DNA from: CAVSJO01 sp963728445
Lineage (GTDB): Bacteria > Gemmatimonadota > Gemmatimonadetes > Longimicrobiales > RSA9
Length of the DNA: 54,441 nucleotides
Direction: 5' to 3'
Assembly (NCBI GenBank): GCA_963728445.1
Contig: CAVSJO010000002.1
Coordinates: 1-54,441 of the forward strand
Shown here: positions 9,072-17,324 of the stretch, in pieces
Layout: each line of letters starts with the position of its first letter
How positions within the stretch are numbered: the first letter of the stretch is position 1
Notes under the pieces: model-generated
Seen by the model: only the letters and a program-made list of their open reading frames with translations
Database searches by the model: none
Told to the model about the DNA's origin: nothing
Position numbers and translations under genes: made by a program

Positions 9072-9314
9072 GTGGCGGAGATTCCCATCGAACGAAGGCC
9101 CCGGCGCAGCGCGCTGCCGTGGGTGATCGGCGTCATCGTGCTGCTGCTCATCGCGGCGGCCATCTGGTGGTTCTGGTTCAACCCCTCCGGAGGGGCCGGG
9201 GGTGATGTGTCTCGAGAGCCGCCGGCGGTGCCGGGCGCTACCGCGCCTGCAGCCGGTCCCGGGGCCGCCTCGCCCGGCAGCGCTCCCGGCGGCGGGTCGG
9301 CGCCGAGCGGCTGA
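9072..9314 (+). CDS. Small single-pass membrane protein
   Basis: An 80-residue protein of unknown function. It starts at GTG directly after a strong GGAGGAGGAG ribosome-binding site. A basic N-terminus (ERRPRRS) precedes one transmembrane helix (about 16-37, VIGVIVLLLIAAAIWWFWF). The tail is a low-complexity Gly/Pro/Ala/Ser stretch that should lie outside the cytoplasm. It sits 14 bases after the PRC-barrel gene and is probably co-transcribed from the same sigma-54 promoter. No enzymatic motif is visible. Confidence 0.7.
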   Translation: MAEIPIERRPRRSALPWVIGVIVLLLIAAAIWWFWFNPSGGAGGDVSREPPAVPGATAPAAGPGAASPGSAPGGGSAPSG

Positions 9315-9421
9315 CCCCGGGCGTGGGCCGGACTGTCTCGACACCCCGGCCGAACGCGACGAGGGTGGCTTCGACGCCGCGCCCGGGCCGGACGGCTGCG
9401 GCGTGGTCTGGCGAATCGCGC

Positions 9422-10543
9422 TCACGGGGTCCCCTCCGGCTGAGCCAGTGGCAGGATCTCCTCCAGGTCCACGTTCCCCAGGAACGGGGCCAGGCGCTCA
9501 CCCAATAGAAGCCTGCGCGCGACATGGCCGACCTGCCCGGCCGCGTACCGTGCTTCGCTGGCGAGCTGGGGGTAGCCGCACACGGACTCCCCGATGCGCT
9601 CTATCGACGCCCGTGATCTCTCCGAGATCGCGTCCCATCCTCCGAGCCAGTCCGTCAGAGCCCGCATGAACGACAGGGCGTCGGGGTATGCGTCGCGGGC
9701 CGGGTGCGGGCCGGGAATCCGGCTGTGGAACGGCTCCAGCCCGGCGGAAAGACCGTAGGGCTCGACGCTGAGGAAGCCCCGCTCGTCCCCCGCGTAGACG
9801 ACGTTCAGCCCGCGCTCGCGCGCCAGACGGCGAATCTCGAACTTCAGCTCCAGGCTGTCGCACTCCTCCACGAGCAGATCGAGGCCGTCCAGGAAACTCG
9901 ACGCGTTCGTCGCCGTCACACCCTCCGTCAGGATCTCCACCTCCAGATATGGGTCGATCCGGGCGATTCGCCTCGCCACGATCACCGCCTTGTTCACCCC
10001 CAGCTCGTCGACACCCGCGTTGAGCCGGTTCAGGTTCGAAAGGTCCAGCCGATCGAAGTCTGCGAGAACGATGGTGCCGCACAGGTGCTCCTGGGCGATG
10101 GTCACCGCCGCTTCGCCCCCCACGGACAACCCGATCACCCCCACCCGACAGGCGCGCAGTCTCACCTGTTCGAGGAGGGTCACCTTGTCCTGGTTCCGGC
10201 TGGTGATGACGTCAAAGAAATCGGCATGATCCAGCACGTGCACGATCCGGCGGTCCCACGGCAGCCAGACCCAGGCGCCGAATGCGTCCCGGTCCCGCGC
10301 CCGATCCACCAGCGCGTTGGCGAGCCGGCGCCGTGCCGTGGCGTCCCCGCCGGGGAGACGGACCGCTGCCAGATCTGCAAGCTGGCGATCGATGGGATCC
10401 ACCACCGCGAGCCCCCCATCCTCGCACCGCCGCCTGAGTTCCGTCCCCTCCCCCGGTTCCAGGTGGACCATGATCGGGCGCCAGCTGAGCGCCGGGTGCA
10501 CCGACGGCGCCTCCATCTCACGTGCAAATTCGCCGAGGTTCAC
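9422..10543 (-). CDS. E1/ThiF/MoeB-like adenylyltransferase-fold protein
   Basis: A 373-residue protein. It starts at a GTG that overlaps the stop of the upstream MarR-GNAT gene (GTGA at 10540-10543). An N-terminal domain of about 115 residues precedes an E1-like Rossmann fold: GVIGLSVGGEAA nucleotide-binding loop, LADFDRLDLSNLNR (the E1 signature that binds the adenylated partner), NKAVIVARRIARIDP and the EECDSLELK acidic segment. A C-terminal helical extension follows. I see no CxxC zinc pairs like those of MoeB/ThiF and no ubiquitin-like partner gene nearby. Family members usually activate a C-terminal carboxylate with ATP; the substrate here is unknown. Tight coupling to an acetyltransferase suggests a shared modification pathway (inference). 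Confidence 0.8.
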   Translation of the reverse strand: MNLGEFAREMEAPSVHPALSWRPIMVHLEPGEGTELRRRCEDGGLAVVDPIDRQLADLAAVRLPGGDATARRRLANALVDRARDRDAFGAWVWLPWDRRIVHVLDHADFFDVITSRNQDKVTLLEQVRLRACRVGVIGLSVGGEAAVTIAQEHLCGTIVLADFDRLDLSNLNRLNAGVDELGVNKAVIVARRIARIDPYLEVEILTEGVTATNASSFLDGLDLLVEECDSLELKFEIRRLARERGLNVVYAGDERGFLSVEPYGLSAGLEPFHSRIPGPHPARDAYPDALSFMRALTDWLGGWDAISERSRASIERIGESVCGYPQLASEARYAAGQVGHVARRLLLGERLAPFLGNVDLEEILPLAQPEGTP

Positions 10544-11640
10544 AGGCTCATCTCCCACGTCTCGCTGACCAGGTCGTGGCCGAAGCTGTGATGCGCCTCG
10601 GACTGTACGAGGACGTACCCCTCCCCCTCGTAGATCGCCCGCGCCGCCGTAAGGACGCTGTTCGTCCACAGCGTGATCCCGCGATACCCCGCCTCCCGTG
10701 CGAACCCGCTGCACTCACGAACGAGCCGACGGCCGATGCCGAGCCCCCGCGCCTCCGGCTCGACGAGCAATAGCCGGAGCTTCGCCACACCCTCCCGCTC
10801 CGGGTGGCGGACCAGGAAGACCGACCCGACCTCCCGCCCGTTCCGCTCGGCGATCCAGCACCGCTCCCGCTCCGGATCGAGCTCACGTACGTATCGGCCC
10901 ACGATCTCGGCCACGAGGCCCTCGAACGCCTCGTTCCACCCGTACTCGCGGGCATACAGGACGCCGTGGCGCTCCACGACCCAGCCGAAATCGCCGCTTC
11001 GGGGCGGCCGAAGCACGTATGCCGGGCGTGGCTCCGCTGCGGTCCCGAGCACGGCCTCGATCCGCTCCATCGCCGCCACCACGCGCGCCTGATCCTCCTT
11101 CGGACGTGCGGAGAGCACCGCCTCGATCTCCGCGCGAGACGCGGCGTCCAGCACCGCGAACGCCTCACGTCCGGCCTCCGTCAGGCTCAGGTGCCTTCGG
11201 CGACGATCCGCCTCCGACCGCGTCCGCTCGATCAGTCCAGCCTTCCGGAAGCCACGCAGCATGCGGCTGAGATACCCCGGGTCCATCCCCAGCTCGACGG
11301 AGAGCTGCGCCGCCGTAACCCCGTCGTGCTGCGCCAGCTCGTAGATGACCCGCGCCTCAGAAAGGGAGTACGGGCTCTTCAGCAGCCCCTCCCGCAGGAG
11401 CCCGAGCTGCCGCGTATAGAAGCGGTTGAAGCGGCGCACGGCCTGCACGCGTGCGCTCAGCGCAGGGTCGGGATCGGCCGGATCGAGCAAATCGACCGGA
11501 TCGTGAGGGTCGGTCGGATCGGTGACGTCGGTGGAATCGCGGGGATCGAGGCGATCGGCGGGCATGCGAGGCGCCCTCGCGCGGAGGTGAGTGGAACGTA
11601 CTTCCTCCTGCACACTGGGCGTATTGGTTGACGTTGTCAA
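10540..11640 (-). CDS. MarR-type HTH regulator fused to a GNAT acetyltransferase
   Basis: A protein of up to 366 residues. A MarR winged-helix domain (about 62-200) contains LSEARVIYELAQHDGVTAAQLS, the recognition-helix region MDPGYLSRMLRGFRKAGL and the wing ERTRSEADRRRRHLSLT. A GNAT domain (about 205-366) follows, with the acetyl-CoA loop RGLGIG and the ITLWTNSVLTAARAIYEGEGY C-terminal motif. The longest start is a TTG at 11640, exactly where the upstream MFS gene ends. GTG 11613 or ATG 11565 (with GAGG 8 bases upstream) are credible alternatives, and the first 60 residues are low-complexity DP/TD repeats. A perfect operator-like palindrome overlaps the TTG. The fusion type is known, but its acceptor substrate is not. 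Confidence 0.85.
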   Translation of the reverse strand: MTTSTNTPSVQEEVRSTHLRARAPRMPADRLDPRDSTDVTDPTDPHDPVDLLDPADPDPALSARVQAVRRFNRFYTRQLGLLREGLLKSPYSLSEARVIYELAQHDGVTAAQLSVELGMDPGYLSRMLRGFRKAGLIERTRSEADRRRRHLSLTEAGREAFAVLDAASRAEIEAVLSARPKEDQARVVAAMERIEAVLGTAAEPRPAYVLRPPRSGDFGWVVERHGVLYAREYGWNEAFEGLVAEIVGRYVRELDPERERCWIAERNGREVGSVFLVRHPEREGVAKLRLLLVEPEARGLGIGRRLVRECSGFAREAGYRGITLWTNSVLTAARAIYEGEGYVLVQSEAHHSFGHDLVSETWEMSL

Positions 11641-11641
11641 C
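11627..11641. promoter_or_regulatory. MarR-type operator palindrome
   Basis: GTTGAC-GTT-GTCAAC is a perfect 6-3-6 inverted repeat. It lies over the end of the MFS gene and the earliest possible start of the MarR-GNAT gene. The size and symmetry suit a MarR dimer, so autoregulation is likely. If this is the operator, initiation at one of the downstream start codons is more plausible than at TTG 11640. Confidence 0.5.
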
Positions 11642-12874
11642 TAGTTTCTGGGGACGCGGACTCGCTTCAGGCGCAGCATGGACACGATCCCGAGCGCCGG
11701 TCCGACGGCGAGCAGACTGAAGGCTGGGCCCCAGCCGAAGCGCTGGGAGATGGCGACGGTCACGGCGATGGAGACGGCGGTGAGGGCGAAGCCGAGGGAG
11801 GTCTGGAGCGTGAGGGCGGTTCCGACGGCGAAGCGGGGCGCGACTTCCGTCACGACGGCGCTGAACTGGGCCGAGTCGGCGACGACGGCGAAGCCCCAGA
11901 GCAGCGCGAGGGGCACCAGGAGCCAGGAGGAGGCGGCCACGAGCCAGCCGATGGTCAGGGAGCAGGCGCCGCTGACGGCCATGGCCCAGACGGTCACGCG
12001 CTCGCGTCCCAGGCGGTCGGCCCACCACCCGGCGAGCACGCAGCCGAGCGCGCCGGCGCCGATGGCGCCGAAGCCGACGAGGGAGGCGAGGGTCTGCCCG
12101 TTCGCGGCCCGGCCGGAGAAGACGTCGATGAAGTAGACGGTGATCAGCGTCCACATGGCGTAGAGCTCCCACATGTGACCGAGGTAGCCTCCGATGGCGA
12201 GCCGGGTCTGGCGGTCCGCGATCGACGGTGCGGACCAGTCCCCAGGAGAACGGGTTGCGGACGAAGGGATTCGGACCCGTCCGATAGCCGAGGAAGACCA
12301 GGACGGCGGAGAGGAGTGCGCCGCCGGAGGCGATCAGGATCACCGGTGCCAGCGCGGATCCCGTGAGGGCGTGGACCAGGTACGGCATCGCCTTCCCGAG
12401 GGTGAGGGCACCGACGAGCGTACCGATGGCGAGTCCGCGCCCGTCCCGGAACCAGGTGGCGATCATCTTCATGGCCGGCGGATAGACGCCGGCGAGGCAG
12501 AATCCGGTGAGGAACCGGAGCACGAGAGCGGCTCCGTACCCCGGGGCGACGAGGAGCGCGGCGTTCACGACGGACCCGAGCACGGCGGAAACGGTGAAGT
12601 ACCGCGCTGCGGGAATGATGTCCGCGAGGTTGAGCACGGCGGCGATGGCGGTGCCGGCCACGAACCCGAGCTGAACGACGGTGGTCAGACTGGCCGTCTG
12701 CTCGGGGCCGAGGGACCACAGTGCCTGAAGCTGGGGAGAGACGGCGCTGGCGGTAAACCAGAGCGACATCCCCATGAGCTCGGCGGCGGAGAGGAGGGCG
12801 AGCATGCGCCAGCGACGGGTGGTGTCGGAGGCGTGTCGGTCCGCGGTCGGCGGTGTCTCGGGGGTGGTGGTCAT
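11641..12874 (-). CDS. MFS transporter, frameshifted
   Basis: A major facilitator superfamily permease of about 410 residues that is not a single open frame as given. The N-terminal half reads from ATG 12874 (MTTTPETPP) with six predicted helices, ending near NPFSW. The C-terminal half reads in another frame from IADRQTRLAIGGYLGHMWELYAMW to VRVPRN at 11643. The frames join if one base is removed from the C4 run at 12240-12243, and the span is 3n+1 bases. This is either a recent one-base insertion or a sequencing error; the otherwise intact C-terminal half favours error or very recent loss. The N-terminal part resembles CynX/NreB-like drug or anion exporters, but the substrate is unknown. It follows dinB by 44 bases. 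Confidence 0.75.
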
Positions 12875-12918
12875 GCCGCCAAGATCAGCGCCGACACCCT
12901 GCGGCGAAAGCGTGGAGC

Positions 12919-14172
12919 TCACTCGCCGGGGGTGCGTCCCTCCGCGATGGCGTCGCGACCGAAGCGTCCGCGCACCTCGTCCACGGCGCGGGACACGCGG
13001 CGGTCGCGCTCGGTCTCGATGGCGGGCAACGTGGTGTCTGCGGGCGACGTCGCGTCCGCCGGCTCGCCGGCCTCGAAGAGCCCGAGCTGGGCCGGGGCCT
13101 CGGGCTCGCTCTCGAGCTGGGACAGCGCGACGCCCAGAAGGCGGACGGGGACGCGGCGTGCGTGGCGCACCCTGCCGAGCAGCTCGAGGGCGACGTCGCG
13201 GATCGGCCGGTCGGCCTCCACGGCCTGCGACAGGGTCCGGCTGGCCTGCCGGATGCGGAAGTCGGCGTCCTTGACCTTCACGGTGACGGTGCGGGCAACG
13301 AAGCCCTCGCTCCGGAGTCGTCGCGCTGTCTCCGCGGCGAGGGCGAGAATCTCGCGGCGGAGCACGGCGTCGTCGTCGACGTCCTCGGGGAACGTCTGCT
13401 CGTGGGACACGGAGCGTGCCCGCTCCGGGGCGGTAACGGGGGCGTCGTCCTGACCCCGGATCCGCCGGAAGAGCCACGCGCCCTCGCGGTCTCCCAGCCA
13501 GGCGGCGAGGGTGGCTCGGTCGTGGGCGAGGGCTTCGGCGACGGTGAGCAGGCCGAAGCGCTCGAGCCGCTCGCCGAAGCGCGGCCCGACGCCGGGGATG
13601 GCGCGCAGGTCGAGGCCGCGCATGAACGCGGCCTCCTCACCGGGCGGCACGACGTGGACGCCGGCGGGCTTTGCGAGGCGGACGGCGAGCTTCGCGACGA
13701 GCCGGTTCGTGGCGGCGCCGATGGAAATGGAGATCTCCGTGTCCTGGAGGACGGCGCGGCGGATGCGGTGGCATGTCGCCTCCAGGGACTCGCCGCGGTA
13801 CAGCAGCTCGGTGCCGGTCAGGTCCAGGTAGAACTCGTCGATGGAGGCGGGGTCGACGACGGGCGCGAAGCGCTCGAGAGCGGCGCGTACGCGGCGGCTG
13901 CGGGCGGAGCACTCGGCCCGCGGCACGGGCACGACCGTGGCGTCGGGGCAGAGTCGGAGGGCGCGCGACGTCGGCATTCCGGAGCGGCAACCGTAGGCGC
14001 GGGCCTCGTAGGAGGCGGACGTGACGACGCCTCGCTGGTCGGGCCTCCCGCCGACGAGAAGCAGCGCGATCCGACCCACGCCAGCGGGGTCGAGGAGACG
14101 GGCGACCTGGACGAAGAAGGCGTCGCAGTCGCAGAGCAGGATGCGCCGGGGGCGTTCTTCGGGTGATTGCAT
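12919..14172 (-). CDS. dinB: DNA polymerase IV (Y-family)
   Basis: A 417-residue translesion polymerase. The start chosen is MQSPEERPRR at 14172 because the family's first strand (RILLCDCDAFF, with the metal-binding Asp) follows at once; the longer frame adds 17 unrelated residues. The palm has SYEARAYGCRSGMP and the catalytic SIDEFYLDLTG. The HhH thumb reads LRAIPGVGPRFGERL, and a little-finger domain follows (VSHEQTFPEDVDDD to VRLLGVALS). A QLGLF pentapeptide near the C-terminus fits the beta-clamp-binding motif. It is the first gene of the minus-strand run leading to the MFS and MarR-GNAT genes. It synthesises across damaged template with low fidelity. Confidence 0.93.
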   Translation of the reverse strand: MQSPEERPRRILLCDCDAFFVQVARLLDPAGVGRIALLLVGGRPDQRGVVTSASYEARAYGCRSGMPTSRALRLCPDATVVPVPRAECSARSRRVRAALERFAPVVDPASIDEFYLDLTGTELLYRGESLEATCHRIRRAVLQDTEISISIGAATNRLVAKLAVRLAKPAGVHVVPPGEEAAFMRGLDLRAIPGVGPRFGERLERFGLLTVAEALAHDRATLAAWLGDREGAWLFRRIRGQDDAPVTAPERARSVSHEQTFPEDVDDDAVLRREILALAAETARRLRSEGFVARTVTVKVKDADFRIRQASRTLSQAVEADRPIRDVALELLGRVRHARRVPVRLLGVALSQLESEPEAPAQLGLFEAGEPADATSPADTTLPAIETERDRRVSRAVDEVRGRFGRDAIAEGRTPGE

Positions 14173-14212
14173 CGAGTGGAATCTCGCGTCGGGAGGGCGT
14201 CGGCGCACCCGT

Positions 14213-14226
14213 CCAGTGTACATTGG
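14213..14226. promoter_or_regulatory. Palindrome in the dinB/esterase intergenic region
   Basis: CCAGTGTACATTGG is a 14-bp inverted repeat with one mismatched pair and a perfect TGTACA core. It sits 41 bases upstream of dinB and 49 bases upstream of the divergent esterase start. It could be the operator of a DNA-damage repressor, but it does not match the classical enterobacterial or Gram-positive LexA boxes. Confidence 0.3.
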
Positions 14227-14274
14227 GGCTCCGCCAGCCTCGCATCACGGGCGATCGACACGGAGGGGGATCGG

Positions 14275-14991
14275 GTGCACCGGGAATATCATCGGTGGCA
14301 CAGTCCAGCGCTGGGACGGGAGATGGAGCTGCTCGTATTCGGCCATGCAGGGGCGCGGGTGGTGGTGTTCCCGACGTCGCAGGGACGCTTTTTCGAGTGG
14401 GAGGACCGGGGCATGATGGACGCCCTCGGTGAGCACCTCGAGCGGGGGTGGGTCCAGCTGTACTGCGTCGACAGCGTGGACGCCGAGAGCTGGTACGCCC
14501 GCTGGAAGCACCCGGCCGATCGGGCGCGTCGGCAGACGGAGTACGAGCACTACGTATTCGACGAGGTCGTCCCGCTGTCCAGGCGGAACCCGAACCCGTT
14601 CCTCATGCTGACGGGCGCGAGCTTCGGCGCATACCACGCCCTCGACATGGCGCTGCGGCACCCGTCCCGCGTGGACCGTGTGATCGGGATGAGCGGCATG
14701 TACGACATCAAGGAGATGACGGGCGGCTACTCGGACGGCGAGGTCTATTTCCACGACCCCTCGCACTACCTGATCCACGAGCACGATCCGGCGCGGCTGG
14801 ACGCGATGCGCCGCATGGACATCGTGCTCGTGACGGGACGTGACGACCCGCACCGGGGCAACAACGAACACGTGTCGGGCGTTCTGTGGAGCAGGGGGAT
14901 CGGCAACGCGCTGCGGCTGTGGGATGGCTGGGCCCACGACTGGCCCTGGTGGCAGCGCATGATCACGACGTACATCGGCGGCTCCGACTGA
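14275..14991 (+). CDS. Alpha/beta-hydrolase esterase of the amidoligase cluster
   Basis: A 238-residue serine hydrolase of the putative-esterase (esterase D/antigen 85-like) fold. GTG 14275 is chosen as start because GGAGG lies 8 bases upstream and the family usually opens with HREYHRW. The nucleophile elbow is TGASFGAYHA, the acid lies in VTGRDDPHRGN, and the histidine is in DGWAHDWPWW. There is no signal peptide, so it should act in the cytoplasm. It is the first gene of a plus-strand operon leading to two ATP-grasp ligases and a GCS2-type ligase. It may hydrolyse an ester or thioester, or release a peptide product, in that pathway (inference). Confidence 0.82.
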   Translation: MHREYHRWHSPALGREMELLVFGHAGARVVVFPTSQGRFFEWEDRGMMDALGEHLERGWVQLYCVDSVDAESWYARWKHPADRARRQTEYEHYVFDEVVPLSRRNPNPFLMLTGASFGAYHALDMALRHPSRVDRVIGMSGMYDIKEMTGGYSDGEVYFHDPSHYLIHEHDPARLDAMRRMDIVLVTGRDDPHRGNNEHVSGVLWSRGIGNALRLWDGWAHDWPWWQRMITTYIGGSD

Positions 14992-15034
14992 CGCGTCGGA
15001 CCGCGGCCTGTGACTTCCGGAGAGACGAAGGACA

Positions 15035-15958
15035 ATGGCTCGGATCGGACTCGTCGTAGGACGTGAGTGGAGCTGGCCGCCGGCCTTCATGGAGGAGATA
15101 CGTCGGCGTGGCGGCACCGCGGAGTACGCAAAGCTGGGCGGTACGCGCATGGACGGCGGTTGGGGATACGACGTCCTCATCGACCGTATTTCCCACGAGG
15201 TGCCGTACTACCGCACCGCGCTGAAGCAGGCGGTGGTGGAGGGCGTCACCGTCGTCAACAATCCGTTCATGTGGTCGGCGGACGACAAGCTGTTCGGGGC
15301 CGCGCTGGCCACGAGGCTGGGGATCGCGAGCCCCCGGACGGTGGCCCTGCCGAACAAGGAGTACGTGCCCGGCATCGAGCACGAGGAGTCGCTCCGGAAC
15401 CTCGTCTTCCCTCTCGACTGGGACAGCATACTCGATTACGTCGGGCTGCCGTGCATCCTCAAGGACGCCCATGGCGGCGGCTGGAAGGACGTGTACGTGT
15501 GCCGGTCGAAGGAGGAGCTGCTGAGCCACTACGATGGGTCGGGTCGGCTCACGATGATCGTCCAGGAATTCATCGAATGGGAGCAGTTCGTCCGCTGCCT
15601 GTGCATCGGCCGCGAGGAGGTGCTGCCCATGAAGTACGACCCGCGGGAGAGGCGCTACATCGTCGAGCATGAGCACCTGGACGCCGCGCTGGGAGAGCGG
15701 ATCGTGCGCGACTCCCTCAAGCTCGTGCGGGCCCTGGGCTACGACATGAACTCGATGGAATGGGCGGTCCGGGACGGCGTGCCCTACGCCATCGACTTCA
15801 TGAACCCCGCGCCGGACATGGACGTGAACTCACTGACGCCGCACTACTTCGAATGGGCCGTGACAAGGATGGCCGACATGGCGATGCGGCTGGCGGAGAA
15901 CCCGCGCCGACAGCCGGCGGAACTCGGATGGGACTCGCTGTTCGGCGGCCGCGCATGA
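15035..15958 (+). CDS. ATP-grasp carboxylate-amine ligase (RimK-like)
   Basis: A 307-residue ATP-grasp enzyme. The N-terminal Rossmann-like part opens with IGLVVGREWSWPPAF. The nucleotide-binding region has LPCILKDAHGGGWKDVYV, the hinge VQEFIEWEQFVRC, and the metal-binding segment MEWAVRDGVPYAIDFMNPAPDMD. Members join a carboxylate to an amine through an acyl-phosphate. The substrate cannot be read from the sequence. An AGGA-containing site precedes the ATG. The stop overlaps the next ATP-grasp gene (ATGA), which implies coupled expression and probably consecutive ligation steps on the same product. Confidence 0.85.
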   Translation: MARIGLVVGREWSWPPAFMEEIRRRGGTAEYAKLGGTRMDGGWGYDVLIDRISHEVPYYRTALKQAVVEGVTVVNNPFMWSADDKLFGAALATRLGIASPRTVALPNKEYVPGIEHEESLRNLVFPLDWDSILDYVGLPCILKDAHGGGWKDVYVCRSKEELLSHYDGSGRLTMIVQEFIEWEQFVRCLCIGREEVLPMKYDPRERRYIVEHEHLDAALGERIVRDSLKLVRALGYDMNSMEWAVRDGVPYAIDFMNPAPDMDVNSLTPHYFEWAVTRMADMAMRLAENPRRQPAELGWDSLFGGRA

Positions 15959-17313
15959 GGACGGCGGCCGCCGCGATCGAATCCTATCACGAGCTGCTCG
16001 GACCCGTCGCCGCCGCGGACGCCCGTGCGCACCTGGAAGAGCAGCAGCACCGGCGGGGACTGCTCTTCGGTGACCGCCCGCTGTGCACGGTGCTCCGTCC
16101 GCGTTTCCTGTCACGGCCGCAGTACGAGCGTGTGCGCACGCGCGTGTCCCTGCTGCTTTCCGCCTTCGATCGGGTCCACCGTCGGGCCCTCGAGGACGAC
16201 GCCCTGCTGGCGCAGCTCCGGCTCGAGCCGTGGGAGGTCGAGCTCGCGCGGGAGCCGACGGGCTACGTCGCCCCGAGCCCCGTCTCCCGCGTCGACGCGT
16301 TCTTCGGAAGCGACGGGCAGGAGCTCCGCGTCACCGAGTACAACGCCGAGACTCCCGCGGGCGCCGGATACGGGGACGCCCTGACGGACGTGTTCCTCAC
16401 GATGCCGGTGATGGCCGAGTTCCTGAAGCGCTGGGACGTGCGCCCGCTTCCCGCCCGGCACCACGTGCTGCACGCGCTGCTGCGTGCCTGGCGGGAATGG
16501 TCGGGCGGGCGGCGGAAGCCGCGCATCGGCATCCTCGACTGGGCGGAGGTCCCGACCACGGCCGAGTTTCGCATCTTTGCCGACTACTTCCGTGCCGCGG
16601 GCTACGAGGCCGTGATCGGGGACCCGCGCGCGTGCGAGCACCGCGACGGACGGCTCTATGTCGACGGGACACCCGTCGACCTGGTCTACAAACGCGTCCT
16701 CATCAGCGAGCTCATCGAGCGGGAGGGGCTGGACGGTCCTGTCGTGCGGGCGGTCCGCAGCCGCTCCGTCTGCATGGTGAACCCGTTCGCCTGCAAGGTG
16801 ATGCACAAGAAGGCGAGCCTGGCCGTGCTGAGCGACGAGCGCAACGCCGACCTGCTCGGGCCGGCCGAGCGGGAGGCCGTCGCGGAGCACGTCCCGTGGA
16901 CGCGTGTCGTCGAGGAGCGCCACACGCAGTACGACGGGCGCCGCGTCGACCTGCTGCCGTTCATCGCCGATCACCGGGAGGAGCTGGTCCTGAAGCCGAA
17001 CGACGAGTACGGCGGCAAGGGCGTCGTCCTCGGCTGGGAGACGGACGACGATGCCTGGCGGAGAGCCGTGACCGCCGCCCTCGAGACGCCGCACATCGTG
17101 CAGCGCCGCATCGATCTGCCCGTCGAGGCGTACCCGTGCCTGGCGGGGAAGGGCGTCGTCATCGAGGACCGGATCGTCGACACGGCTCCGTTCGCATTCG
17201 ACGGCGCCTACGTCGACGGCTGCCTCTCCCGTCTGTCCACGGAATCGCTCGTCAACGTCACCGCGGGTGGAGGCTCGAGCCTCGCCACCTTCGTCGTGGA
17301 GCCCCGCAGCTAG
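15955..17313 (+). CDS. Circularly permuted ATP-grasp ligase
   Basis: A 452-residue protein resembling the circularly permuted ATP-grasp families related to glutathionylspermidine synthase (the DUF404/407 and CP_ATPgrasp group). Landmarks are ELRVTEYNAETPAGAGYGDAL, RIGILDWAEVPTTAEF, VYKRVLISELIE, MVNPFACKVMHKKASLAVL and the nucleotide-binding LKPNDEYGGKGVVLGWE, followed by HIVQRRIDLP. It starts in the ATGA overlap with the preceding ATP-grasp gene, and the YbdK-like ligase follows after 11 bases. It probably forms an amide bond in a peptide-like metabolite. The substrates are unknown. Confidence 0.82.
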   Translation: MRTAAAAIESYHELLGPVAAADARAHLEEQQHRRGLLFGDRPLCTVLRPRFLSRPQYERVRTRVSLLLSAFDRVHRRALEDDALLAQLRLEPWEVELAREPTGYVAPSPVSRVDAFFGSDGQELRVTEYNAETPAGAGYGDALTDVFLTMPVMAEFLKRWDVRPLPARHHVLHALLRAWREWSGGRRKPRIGILDWAEVPTTAEFRIFADYFRAAGYEAVIGDPRACEHRDGRLYVDGTPVDLVYKRVLISELIEREGLDGPVVRAVRSRSVCMVNPFACKVMHKKASLAVLSDERNADLLGPAEREAVAEHVPWTRVVEERHTQYDGRRVDLLPFIADHREELVLKPNDEYGGKGVVLGWETDDDAWRRAVTAALETPHIVQRRIDLPVEAYPCLAGKGVVIEDRIVDTAPFAFDGAYVDGCLSRLSTESLVNVTAGGGSSLATFVVEPRS

Positions 17314-17324
17314 CGAGGTCGACC

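Noticed and set aside
12919..13477. Minus-strand frame continuous with the MFS N-terminus upstream of 12874
   Set aside because: It is the alternative frame of dinB; the MFS protein clearly begins at ATG 12874.
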